NCBI GenBank assembly: GCA_964007475.1
Contig: OZ023273.1
Coordinates: 122,001,812-122,065,811 of the forward strand
Source: Hybos culiciformis
Taxonomy: Eukaryota > Arthropoda > Insecta > Diptera > Hybotidae
Reading direction: 5' to 3'
Length of the DNA: 64,000 nucleotides
Under the pieces are notes generated by a model. That model did not search any database. It had not been told where the DNA came from and saw only the letters and a program-made list of their open reading frames with translations. Positions 14,601 through 25,900 of this stretch are shown here, in pieces. Position numbers and translations under genes: made by a program. How positions within the stretch are numbered: position 1 is the stretch's first letter; each line of letters opens with the position of its first letter.

Positions 14601-15369
14601 ATTGCAAGATCTGGGTTATGGGGACCCAATGCCTATGATGAAATGATCAAGCATTTAGAAAGGTAAGATTTTAAATGAATGAATTAGTACATTTTTTTTC
14701 TTTTATATTAAATTCTATTTTTAACATAGATTCAAATCAAGCGTTGACGATAAGCGAACCAATGTTCCTGAATACAGTCCAAAAGTCAACAATAACTTAA
14801 GCCCTAATAAAAATAATCACAATGATAACAGAAGCGATTACGATGGGAGTAATAAGAGCGACTCTCCTCCCCCGTCTATTCAAGGAAGTATTGAGGATAA
14901 TAATCTTTCTGATTTTAATAATCAATCTGATGATGACAGTTTATCTAGGCCTCTTTCACTGATCTCACATAATTCGGGTGATATTCGACCGTCGCACACT
15001 CGTAATACAATCAATTATTCAGATAACAAAATAGATTTGAATATTGGGCCTGAAGATACAGGAACTTTGTCAGTCGGTGCATTATTATGGAACATTCATG
15101 CTCTAATGCAAGTCGCTGCCGATAATGCTCGACAACATGAAAAAGAGACAATAAATGAAAAAGCTGAATTAAAACTAGATATTTTACGAGAAAGAGAAGG
15201 TAAAGATTCGCTTGAAAGGCAATTGTTGGAAGAACGTAAACTTAGAATACTTTATCAAAAGCGATATAGTCGAGAGAGAAAGTTGGGACACCGACTGAGA
15301 AATGAAGTGGAAAAAAATAAACAAGTTAAAGAAGAAGTGAAAGAAGAAAGAAATGAAATCTCATCTTAA
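5628..15369 (+). CDS. dac: Dachshund-family transcriptional cofactor, four coding exons
   Basis: Coding exons are 5628-6088, 12260-12387, 14407-14662 and 14730-15369. All junctions are GT-AG and the phases agree, giving 494 codons. Residues about 57-165 form the SKI/SNO/DAC (DD1) domain, with RGQKVAAF, CLPQA, NVEQVRILR and NRCKLL visible, followed by a basic GRPAKK tract across the exon 1/2 junction. Exon 3 is Gln/Met-rich and includes PPGFPPVD. Exon 4 has an acidic Ser/Asn-rich linker and then the C-terminal DD2 coiled coil (about 394-482: AADNARQ, EKAELKLDILRERE, LYQKR). The start is fixed by an in-frame TAA 9 bases upstream (5619-5621) with no AG between. Family knowledge: nuclear Dachshund proteins act with Eyes absent and Sine oculis in eye, leg and brain development. 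The protein is much shorter than fly Dac (about 1,070 residues), lacking long homopolymer tracts. DD1 departs from the usual insect sequence at several sites (QAVELF, KDAVGGPHTVYCK, RALGAIQPFV), so a divergent paralog is possible. Family assignment is secure; orthology is less so. Confidence 0.93.
6089..12259 (+). other. dachshund intron 1 (6.2 kb)
   Basis: Donor AAG|GTTAGA at 6088/6089 and acceptor TTTTTTCAG at 12259. Apart from the MITE at 10251-10536 it is plain AT-rich sequence. The frame continuing from exon 1 into the intron to 6281 is read-through and not coding. Large dachshund introns often hold enhancers in other insects; none is visible here. Confidence 0.85.
10251..10536. mobile_element. 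Hairpin MITE in dachshund intron 1 (5-bp target duplication)
   Basis: A 286-bp inverted-repeat element. The left end reads CCATTGAGTAATAAG and the right end is its imperfect complement (CTCTATGG). Good complementarity runs inward through AGAATTCATACAAGTAAAT (left arm about 10281-10299), and a further inner complementary pair around 10370-10410 makes almost the whole unit a fold-back. It is flanked by TATAA on both sides (10246-10250 and 10537-10541). It has no coding capacity. The ends and 5-bp duplication resemble the element at 23,887. Confidence 0.72.
12388..14406 (+). other. dachshund intron 2 (2.0 kb)
   Basis: Donor ATG|GTAAAG and acceptor TAATTCTAG. No repeats or genes are recognised inside. 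Intron 3 (14663-14729) is only 67 bases. Confidence 0.85.
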
Positions 15370-17666
15370 AATAGTATTTATTTGATAAATTAAATTTAAA
15401 GTTCAAAACTTAAGAACATTATAAAATATTATGGTTAAGTAATAAATTTTTTGAATATAAGTTTCAAAAACAATAAGATTGCGATAAAAAAGTAGACATT
15501 TTTAATAAAAATTTTGAACAAAAAAAAATTGTAATTTTTATTGCAAAAAAAGTTTAAACATTAATCCCAAATTCAGCATTATACTAAGACTTTGATTACT
15601 ACAGAACTCGATGGACATGAAAATAAAATTATTACAATTTTCGGAAAACTCGTCTTATTAAAATGCGTTTTTATGTTCAATAATCAAAAAATAAGCTTTA
15701 AGTTAATAGTCTTGCTATACATTAATTTTTAATCATTTCCAAAAATTGACATAATTTTTAAAAAATCGTGTAGAAATAATTAGTAGGAATGTCAATGATT
15801 TAGAAGATCTCTGAGCCACTGACAATGGTAAAGATTTTAATATTTTGTAGTGGCTGAAAATGTTTTTTTTTTTAAGAATAATCTCTTCACACCATTGATT
15901 TAAAAATGTTAAGTTTTTTATGAGAATTCCTCAAAATAATCAACATAATCAATATTTTAACTAATCAATTTAATAATTTAAAATTCAAATTCAAATTCAT
16001 AACTCACATTTTATATTAGAGATAAATATCTGAAATAAATTTCAAAATAAAAAAATTCAAAAGAAGGAATGTTTTACATATACATTTTTTTGCTAGCTTT
16101 TTTATTACCTTTGTCAATATTAAGTTAGCGCACTGTTTTCTATCTAGGCTTGCCAACAATGTTAGAAAGGGATTTAATTTTTTGCATCATTTTAAATCGT
16201 TTCTACAGCTATGTACACAAGTAACGTTAACTACATAACTTTAATTATGAATTCAAAATGTTCTTTTTCTGAATATCAATATAGTAAACTTGAATTACGC
16301 AACATAGTTTTGCGTACACGATTGTACATGTACTGTAGATTTGAAATTTTTCTTCTTTTAAACAGCTTAAATTTTTGGGTCCGATATTTTTTAAATCTCT
16401 AAATATTTTCTCAGATGGAAATTAAAACGCATTCAAAAAGGTCTGCAGAATAAAGTAAAAAATAAATTGGAATCATATTATTTCGAAAAAAAAACAACAT
16501 TTGGTTCATTGAACTTGAACTAAATACCAGCAACTAAAGAAACAAAAATTTAATTTTGATTTGTAATTAAAAATAAAAAGTATAATTAATTTTGTAAATA
16601 AGTTGAATAGTTAAATGTATACATTGCATAATAATATATTATATAATTTTATTTTAAAATGTATAAAATTAACAGTGAATTATCGAAATAAAATTTATAA
16701 TTAATTATAATAATCATTATCATTGTTTTTTTTCTTCATTTCCTTTCTAATTTAAAAACCATACAAATTTTACTATTTTACAGAAAACGAAAATGCGTCT
16801 AAATATTTGAAATTTTAACAAATTGTACGGAACAAATAATAGTTCAGGACTTACGAATCTCGAATTATTTATAAAAGAAATCCAGTTTTTAATTACGTTT
16901 TGTAATAATTGCATTAAATATTAAGTACAATAAACTTTTCTCCTTGGAATACATATGAAGACGAAATTGAATCCATCTTTAGTAATAACTGATTCATTTC
17001 TAGATTCATTTTCATTTTCATTTTATATTTGCTATAAAACAGAATAATTTCATTCATCTAAGGCAGTGAATTTTGAATTAAGAAATAACGCGACAAATAA
17101 AAAATAACATCTTTTGACTACTTGCTCCTCTTCTTCTGACGTCAATTTTACTTTTTTATAGATTGCCAAAATAAAAATTCAACATTTTCTTTAAATATAC
17201 TATATGTATTACATTTTATTTATAAATCAATTCTATCATGTACTTTGGTGTGGTATGGTAAAAATATGTAGATTGTACATAAATACTTATTTATGTTGGC
17301 TTGAGAACAATTCCATTTATGATGATATCATTATCTTTAGTTTTATTATCAACAATGTATTTACATTGTTAAATCGGTATATGAAAAACATACAGCTGTT
17401 TACGCATGTTACAAAATTCAATTAAATATTATCAGCACAAATGTAATTTGTACAAAGTTTATTATTTTAATACATAAAATGATTTTATTGGACATAATAA
17501 TCTTACATAAGTTGAAAATCACAATATCTAACATATATAGATAGGTATCTATATTTATGTATTTAATAGTGATGACCGCAACGCAACTATGTGAAGAAAA
17601 TTGATTTGATTAAAATAACATAAAAAAACAACTCAAACACTAAATTCAATTTAAATAAATTCCAAA
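15370..17666. other. dachshund 3' flank, noncoding
   Basis: Holds the likely 3' untranslated region just after the stop and then AT-rich DNA without recognisable features up to the tRNA-like sequence. Confidence 0.6.
15441..15446 (+). promoter_or_regulatory. Candidate dachshund polyadenylation signal
   Basis: An AATAAA hexamer lies 71 bases after the dachshund stop codon. Such hexamers are frequent by chance in DNA this AT-rich, so this is only the first plausible site. Confidence 0.3.
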
Positions 17667-17740
17667 TCGAGATGGGAATCGAACCCACGACATAACACGC
17701 CATAGGGTAATGGCAATACCCCTACACTATGATGACGCGA
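17667..17740 (-). pseudogene. tRNA-like sequence with A and B boxes (tRNA pseudogene or SINE head)
   Basis: On the minus strand an A box TAGTGTAGGGG (17729-17719) and a perfect B box GGTTCGATTCC (17685-17675) lie 33 bases apart, within the normal range for internal RNA polymerase III promoters. A T-arm folds (GTGGG with CCCAT) and an anticodon-like stem GCCAT/ATGGC encloses a six-base loop, one short. The acceptor ends do not pair, so it is not a functional tRNA. Either a decayed tRNA or the head of a tRNA-derived SINE; no clear SINE body or terminal repeat was identified next to it. Confidence 0.55.
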
Positions 17741-17889
17741 AAATAGCGCTTTATAAGATGAGAATATAATTTAAAAATTAAAAAAAAAAAAAAATCTTAA
17801 TCATTGCGAATTTTAAATAACGAAACCCATACCCATAACTTCCTTATTGTAATCTAAGTAGTTGAATTTGAACTAAATACAAAAACTAT

Positions 17890-18733
17890 GGGGGTTGGAC
17901 ATTTGTCCGCGGGACATTTGTCTTTTGTCCGCCGCGGACAAATGACATTTTCCAAAATGTCATTTGTCCGCGATAAAAATTAATCGCGGACAAATGACAT
18001 TTTGCAAAATGACATTTGTCCGCTAAAAATTTAAAAAATCAATCGCGGACAAATGACATTTTGCAAAATGACATTTGTCCGCTAAAAATTAAAAACTGAC
18101 CAACCACCAGTCCACCCGCCCGCCCGCCGCCCCCCACCACCCTCTCTTTAAGGGGCAAATCGGGCAAAAAAAAAAAAATTGCATATACAAAATGTATGAA
18201 CAATTTGGGGGGACTCTACCCCTCTTCCCTTTTCCAAGCTTCAGACGATTCTGAGTGGTTCACGTAATCTGCAGTATCTCTAAAATTGAAAAATCAATCG
18301 CGGACAAATGACATTTTGCAAAATGACATTTGTCCGCTAAAAAAACTGAAAAATCAATCGCGGACAAATGACATTTTGCAAAATGACATTTGTCCGCTAA
18401 AAATTAAAAATTTCAATCGCGGACAAATGACATTTTGCAAAATGACATTTGTCCGCTAAAAATTCGAAAAATCAATCGCGGACAAATGACATTTTGCAAA
18501 ATGACATTTGTCCGCTAAAGTTAGAAAATTCAATCGCGGACAAATGTCATTTTGCAAAATGTCATTTGTCCGCTAATTTTGGGACATTTGTCCGCGGCGG
18601 ACAAATGTCATTTTACAATCGCGGACAAATGACATTTTGCAAAATGACATTTGTCCGCGAAGTTTTCCATACAAATTTCATCGCGGACAAATGTCCCGCG
18701 GACAAATGTCCCGCGGACAAATGTCACGGCGCC
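17890..18733. mobile_element. Foldback-like element built of tandem near-palindromes
   Basis: An 844-bp element flanked by AAAAACTAT (17881-17889 and 18734-18742), extendable to 10 bp by a preceding C. The left block has three, and the right block at least six, copies of a 38-bp near-palindrome (GCGGACAAATG..CATTTTG then complement, ending CATTTGTCCGC). Right-block units start near 18300, 18360, 18419, 18478 and 18536, a period of about 58-60 bases with AT linkers. The blocks flank a C-rich core (about 18095-18285). The right end has three CGCGGACAAATGTC copies. Drosophila FB elements, linked to Mutator-like transposases, make 9-bp duplications and have repetitive inverted ends (family knowledge). 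No transposase is present. Short open frames across it are translations of the repeat. Confidence 0.78.
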
Positions 18734-18742
18734 AAAAACTAT

Positions 18743-21700
18743 CACTTTACCAGTCAGTTGTCATAAAGCTTTTATCTAAACATTCAAATGCGATTTATTC
18801 GAAACTACTATGGCGTATGGACTATATAATTCTCAGAAGACGATTAGTTTAATTTGAAATGATACAGATAAAAACTTATAAATGATAGTGTACGTACGTA
18901 TATTATATATTATGTAAGCGGGATCAAACTTTAAATAAGTTCGCATTATTTGCTTATAAAATATTCTTCATTATTTAACTTGTTTTTTAATTACATATTT
19001 AATATTTTACCCCAAAAATATGTTGAATTGATTTTTTTTATGTTTATGATTTTATTATTATGTACAAAAGTATAAATATAGCTTAACATAATATATACAC
19101 AATATCATTGTAATATCTGGAAGAATACACTGTATATATACACAGTTATTTAAATGGTTTCTTATTGTTATAATAATGTGGTCTTATAAAGAAACTTAAA
19201 TGTAGATGAAATTACCCTGTTATCATTTTGGCTGTGTAGGATATTCTAAGATTATTAATTAATAAATTAATTTATATTATAGAATTCTTGAGTAAACTTA
19301 TTCGATAATAAAATTTCTATATATTGAAACCAAATAAACAAGGAAAACATAAGTTTTGGTCAAATAAAAATTTAATAATATCTTATGATTATATTATTTA
19401 ATATGGAAATTATATAAATTGTATATTTATTTATTTATATATTTATATTTATATATTATTTTATATTTTACATTTTAATAATTATAATGTTATAGCTTAA
19501 AGTTTGGTATGAATTTATTTTGTTTTAAATTTAAGTGAAAAAAATTTTGAATGAAGATTAAATTATTTTTAGATTTTATTTACATTTTTGACGATGTAAT
19601 ACATATAAATTCTCCTTTAAACAAGATCAAGTTAAAATAATTACTTTTTTTTTAACGAACTTCTCGTTTTTTGTATGAAAATGACTATGAGCAATATGAC
19701 GGAAAAAACTTTTTTCTAATAAAAATTGAGATTTAATGAAAAATTCCTTTTATATGCCACTGGAAAATCAATGTCAATACTAAAGAGGTTTGGTTGGGAT
19801 CCATATCAAACCAAGAAAGTTTGAAATTTTAAATCTCGCTCATCGGGCACCTATATGACAACAACATTAATTATGCAAGCCTCAAATATTTTATTAAAAA
19901 ATATTTTATGTACACGCAATAATAATTACAAATTAAAGTGCTCTTAATGTTAAATACCACTTTACATGTTTAATTTCTGTAAAACAATTCGCGAGAAGAT
20001 GAGATTCTAAGAAATATGTGAATTTATTTCAAAATGAAAATTTTTTTTAAAACAAATTAAAAGACTATTATGACAAAGAGTGACTTCATGCAAACATCAT
20101 AAATCTTTCACTTTAATTGCTCACTTTAATATAGCAAAATATTGCTTTTATTTTTTTTTAATTTTCTATATGTAAAATATTTAATATTTATTATCTTTTT
20201 TAATCAATCTAAATGATATTTTTTAATCACTTATGATTAGTTCATTGTAAAATTAAAAATTTATTATTGTTTGAACATAATAACAATAATTTTATTTATA
20301 TAATGTTTATTATTAAAAATCTTTTGTTTATTAAAATTAATTTGGCTAGACGTGAAGATTTTTTAACTTCAAATTGTGTAAGTTTAAATATTCATTTATT
20401 AACTAAAAAGTGTAGGTACAAGATCTTGTTGTAAGAAAAGAAATAGTATATTCATTAAGCATTTTAATTGAATTTAAAATAAATTTCATGGATTATATTT
20501 GAGCAAAAAAAAAATCTAGATATTTCATATGAAAATACCAATTTTATTGTTATTTATCTTTATTAATTTCATTATAAGATTTTGTTTCAGTAATGTAATG
20601 AGCAACTGTAATTTTTCCTAATTTAACATTTGTTTCCTTAGAAGATTACAAACAAACATGTAATAATTATGTAATCTTTTATGTTCAATGACACATTATG
20701 CTTCATCACCGAATTGTTAAGTAGAAAAGGAACATTAAAAATATTCAAAAATATTAAAAATATTCAATTTGATAAGTTATTATCATAAAAATGGAATAAA
20801 AAAATAACTATAGTAGATTTTTTCAAATCTTAAAAGGTTCAATCAAAGAAGATAAATTTAATTTATTTCCACCCATAAAGAGAAGTCATTCAAATGTATA
20901 ATGAATCATAAGGATTTGGCCTTTTTTGTGTTCTTTGAAAATTTTCATTTGAAAAAGTTTTATTTAAATTTTATTTATGCATTTATAATTGTTATTTTAA
21001 ATAAGACATTTAAAATTTATAAATAATAATATCCTTTTAAAATATTTACATTTTAAATTATTTTAAGCTCCATTAAGAAAATCCATTTTCTTTAACACCA
21101 AAAATAATAATCCTTTTTTTTTTTTTAAAGGCAAAAGAAAACTTTTCCCTTTTAAAACCTAAAAAAAAAAAAATAATAATAAAATAATATTATTTAAAAA
21201 GCCATTTTCCATTGAAATTTCGAAATTTTCCTCTGAACCCACCGACATAATTCTATTGCTATTATATATATTTTCGAAAAAGTTAAAATTATAAAATAAT
21301 TGAATTGCGTAAATATCTCAATTTGATTTCATTTACATTTTCAATTAAGAATCCATCAAGACGTTTTTATCTAAATTTTTAGATATATATTTTTTTAATA
21401 ATACAATTCTGCTAAAAGTATTGTTTGAAAAAAAAACTAATTTGCTGATTTTATTCTCAAATTTATTTCAAATTAAACCCACTCTAAAATAAAAAAAATT
21501 GTAAATAAGGAAGAAAATTTTGTAGTAATAAACATACGGTTTTATAACATGTATAATCACTATATGCTTTTATAACATCTATATAAAATTAAAATTTTTT
21601 ATATAATTTAATCCTTTTTTATAGCAAAACTAGTCATAATAATTTATTGGTTTGACCGCAAACACCATCATAGAGTTCGACTTAAAAAATCATTATAAAT

Positions 21701-23881
21701 TAGGTGTAATGAATTATGTGCACTACGAATTCCAGTAGAGAAATAGTTTAGAATATATGACGGATTTTCAATCATAATAACACTTAAAGTCAAATAACTA
21801 GTCTATATTGAAATAATTATGTTAAATTAGGTGATTAAAAGAAAAAAGTTTTATAGTTTTAATAATAACTAAATAAAATTCAATAATGCCAAACATTTTC
21901 CGATTTAAATTAAATCTATAATGAAATAATTATTTTGTATATAATACACAAATTACAATGAAGGCAAAAAAGAATTATAAATGGTAGCAAGTGAAAACAA
22001 TCTACAGATTAACGCTAGAAAATAATTATGGTAAAATAGTTTTAGCAGCAAAATGTTTGAGGAAATTTGAATAAATAATTTTATTCAATAATTAAAACAT
22101 ACATTTAACAATTTTTTAAATCTTTACGCGAATCTCTTGTTATTTATTAATAAAAACATTATAAAATTTTGATTCTATAATCTCTTTAAATATTTCTTAC
22201 CATTAGATGTTTTTCAATACTTAATATCTTTTACTTAGTCTGCAAGAAGCAAAAAAAAAAATTATTTCTTTACATTAAAAAAAGAACTATGTTCTAAATA
22301 TATTACAAAAATTATATTCAGAAATTTTAACCCTTTTTTCCAAGAAGTAATTTGAAATTAATGGAATGGGTGATGGAAAAAAGTTATATATGTGCTTTTT
22401 TATAAAATATGTAATCAATAATAAATTGACTAGACATTGTACAAATGTTTTTATTTAAAAAAAAAAAACAATGCAGAAAAATAATTGTGAAAAGACAATA
22501 AGTATAGTAGAGTTAAGGTTTCTAATCTATCGAAAAAAGCTTAGTTGCATGTAAATTTGGGGAAAAAACTAAAATCTTTCTGTAGAGAACTGTATACTAC
22601 TGTATATATAAATTATTTCCCTTAATTACTGTACCGTTGAGTAGTTGTATACTGTGCGGATTAAGAATACATAATGGTAAATTCCACAGATATTCATATG
22701 ATGCAGATGTCATATGTTACGTGTTTGAATATGTTGAAAGTTGGACATATACAAAACTTACATGAATTCTTCTGATTTAGAGTAAAAATTTCCTTATATA
22801 TAATATGATTTACTTGCTAAACTTGTGCCAATAAAAATACCATTTCATAATAAAATAAAAAAAATTTCATGCTACTATAAATTACTATACACAAAATATG
22901 AACATAAAATTATAATTACAATTATTATTATTATTATTATATACTTAACTTTAATAACATTTTGTTTGTATAAATAGTATTTCTGATATGAAATTTGATT
23001 GAACCCAAATATCTGTTTTATTAAAAAAAATATATTATTATTTTCATTTTAATACGATTTATAACTTTTGAATTGTACATGAAATACATTTTTTTCTTCT
23101 CAACTTCATTACATTAATTCAAAAAAGATTAAAATCTTCTTTATGAATTTCTTCTCGAGAATTTTTTTTTTGTTTTTTTTCTTATTATTTTATATCATTT
23201 TCTTTCAAATAAATTTTAACCCCTTTAGCCATATTGCATTTACATACGTACAGGGAAGAAATAAAAAAATTTAAACGTTTTAGCTTCTTAAATTGCCACT
23301 TACAATCGTTTCATTTTTTTTTTTTTAACATCATAACATTTTTATTTTTAATGCCGAAAAGATATATCTCATCGACTGTACTCTATATATATAAAAAAAA
23401 ACAAATCCCCATAACTACCAGTAGAAAAAAAAATTGTTGCTCCATTAAATGTTTTTTTTTTTGTTAAATACAAAGTACAAAAATCATGAAATGAAAAATG
23501 AACAACATTTCATTTTCAAAATCAAGCCAGAGGGCTTCTTTAACCATCCACCCATAACAATTTCCAAACAAAATTAAAATTAACTTATTCCCAACGACGA
23601 ATAAGAACTTTCCTAAAGTTTTTTTTTAAGTTTGTTCCAATTCTAAAAAAGTGAAAAAACCTCAAAAATTGTTTGATATTGATATTGATATTCAGCAATT
23701 GGAACAATAGATGTACATACATTTTATATATCTAGGGTTCATTTCAAAAACCTATATAATGTCTACCATACGAATATAATTTGTCATATAAGGTCGGTCG
23801 ATAAGTGGTTTTGAAAATGGCATAAAGTCTGTAAACATTATGTCATCCTTTTTCTAGAAACTTTAAAATAGCGTAAATTAG
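18743..23881. other. Intergenic AT-rich DNA
   Basis: No gene or clear mobile element apart from one ATT microsatellite. A string GGTCGGTCGATAAGTGG at 23792-23808, next to the MITE at 23887, resembles a mariner-type terminal repeat but no partner end is seen. Confidence 0.5.
22921..22940. repeat. (ATT)n microsatellite
   Basis: Six to seven uninterrupted ATT units in the intergenic desert. Confidence 0.85.
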
Positions 23882-23886
23882 TTATA

Positions 23887-24105
23887 CCATAGATTAAGAA
23901 TACAGAAAGATTGCTAGCTTCATACAACATTATTTTTGGTATTTTTATGTGAATGTGTTAGTAAAACAAAATAAAATACGTGATAATTATCAATATATGA
24001 AAAGAATTTTATGTAGTTTTACTAACACATTCACATAAAAATACCAAAAAAGGCTGAAAAAATGTTGTATGAAGCTTCCCATCTTTCTGTATTCTTAATC
24101 TATGG
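23887..24105. mobile_element. Hairpin MITE with TTATA target duplication
   Basis: A 219-bp fold-back. The arms begin CCATAGATTAAGAATACAG and pair along about 85 bases each, including GCTTCATACAACATT and the inner GTGAATGTGTTAGTAAAAC, around a short AT-rich loop. TTATA flanks both sides (23882-23886 and 24106-24110). It has no coding sequence. Ends starting CCAT(T/A)GA and a 5-bp AT-only duplication are shared with the intronic element at 10,251, so the two may belong to one family moved by the same transposase. Confidence 0.8.
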
Positions 24106-24110
24106 TTATA

Positions 24111-25640
24111 CTGAAAAAAATCTCTTTAAAAAATTAGGTATAAGAACCAGCTATATTATGTGGTTTTTTTCGTTACAGTATTCTTGTAGTCATGTTGCCA
24201 TTATATAAATAAATCAATTACAACTATATACCATGATAAGCCTACCTAATAAAATACTACTTTTAAAAAAACAATAAGATTTTTTTTTCAATGAAACAAA
24301 TATGTAATTTTTATGCTTGTTTAATTCAACAATTTCGGTGTATGCAAATTTTCAACGGAAATTTTTCTTTCCTAGTGTCATAATAGTTTTATCATTTGTA
24401 TTTTGACTATAACGGTTTTTACATCAATGATAATCTAAATTCAAAAGTTTTATCAAAAATTCAAAGAGTTATTGTCTTCACATAACTTTATCGAAAAAAA
24501 AAAAAAAATTCTGGAAAAATATTATTTCAAAAACAAAAATAATATATGCCACCATTTTTTTTTTTTTTCAATACATAAATTCAATGTAAAACAAATGAAA
24601 ATATCCGTTTTACAAGAAAGATTTATTTAGATAATATTCCAAGTTAATTTTTAAAACTTTAAAGAAAATGCAATGAAGAAAAACGGAAAAATATTAATCG
24701 AGAACCCGCTAAATATATAAATTTGATAATTTTATATTTTTTAAATGAGTTTCATTAAAAGTTAAAATTTCAAAATTTTAATTTACAATAATATTTCTCT
24801 CAAATTGCTTGTGAATTGGTATTTCTCATAGTTTCTTGTTCGAAAAAATTAATTTGTATGTATGTTTTCAATTTCTGGTGAAAATTAGTAGGCATGTGGG
24901 AAAATAAATGAAAACTAAACAAATAGAAACAACCCGATTGTGTCCAAGGACTCGGACTGCAGACTGAAAATGAATTTCCGTTAAAATTAGTATATGAGTT
25001 GATGTCAATTCAACAAACATAAAAAAAAGGTTATATCCGATTATAGCTAGGAATTCGACTGGGGGACTAAAAATGAGTTTCGAGGAAAGTTAGTACACGA
25101 ATGGAGAACGATTTTATAAAAATTAAAAAAATATTCTGGCTCTATAATTCATTTATGAGGTACTGGTTCTACATTTTTATAAATGTTAACAAAATAAATT
25201 TTTCGATGTTTTCACGCTGATTTGCAAGTACCAATTAATGTGAAAGTTTTCTTCACATCATCATAATCAAGTTAACAAAATATTTTTCGGAATGATAACA
25301 TTGTATAAATAAGAATTTTATGTATAATTATTTCATTATTATTAATCATTAATTTTTAATTTGTTTTGATTTAACTAAACTTTATGTGGATTTATGGTTT
25401 TCGCAAATATTAATTTTTATTTTCATATTTTTAGGCGCCTAAAAATTATATTCACTTACATTTTAACAATTTAATTTAAGTGTTGAGATGAGATTTTGAA
25501 AAGTATGTTTTTAATTCATGATTAGAATCTCAAAAGAATTTATACTAGATGAAATTTGACGATATTTTGCTTAATTTAGCACAGAGATTCAAGATTCAAA
25601 TATTCGCTTTATATTAGATTTGGGAATACATAATGCCATA
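24111..25640. other. Intergenic AT-rich DNA
   Basis: Contains only the diverged direct repeat pair at 24934-25105. No coding sequence is recognised. Confidence 0.55.
24934..25105. repeat. Diverged direct repeat pair
   Basis: Two copies of about 70 bases (24934-25003 and 25037-25105, offset 103) align almost without gaps. Both start CCGATT and share GACT(G/A)AAAATGA(A/G)TTTC and TTAGTA(T/C)A(T/C)GA. It is the remains of an old local duplication or a small minisatellite. Confidence 0.5.
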
Positions 25641-25900
25641 TATATGTTACGGCGAATGTGCGAAGTCCGGTGAATGTGAGTTTACTTTTGGTAAATGTAA
25701 ATGCGCGCGCCGCAAATCCCACTGACCGACCACCAGTTCGCCCGCCCACCACTCCGCACTCCCCTATTTGGATAAGGGGTACCCCCTCTACGCCCTACAC
25801 AAAAATTGGGCCAATCGGGTCGGTAAATGTAATGTAATTTTAAAATTACGGGTTTTTGAACTCACATTCACCGGACTTCGCACATTCGCCGTAACATATA
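25641..25900. mobile_element. Non-autonomous element with perfect 40-bp inverted ends
   Basis: The arms 25641-25680 and 25861-25900 are exact reverse complements over 40 bases (TATATGTTACGGCGAATGTG at the left start). The interior holds a C-rich core at about 25706-25790 (CGCAAATCCCACTGACC, then CCGCCC-type repeats) that also occurs at 18.1 kb and 49.85 kb. The target duplication is ambiguous, because the ATATA at the margins could be arm or flank. It carries no coding capacity. Perfect arms in such AT-rich DNA imply recent insertion or homogenisation. Confidence 0.75.

Noticed and set aside
18449..18852. Open frames of 105 and 71 codons with repeated ADKCP and RGQMS strings
   Set aside because: They are translations of the tandem GCGGACAAATGTC repeat of the Foldback-like element and show no independent coding signal.
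23790..23808. GGTCGGTCGATAAGTGG resembling a mariner terminal repeat
   Set aside because: No second end, TA duplication or transposase fragment is seen nearby.
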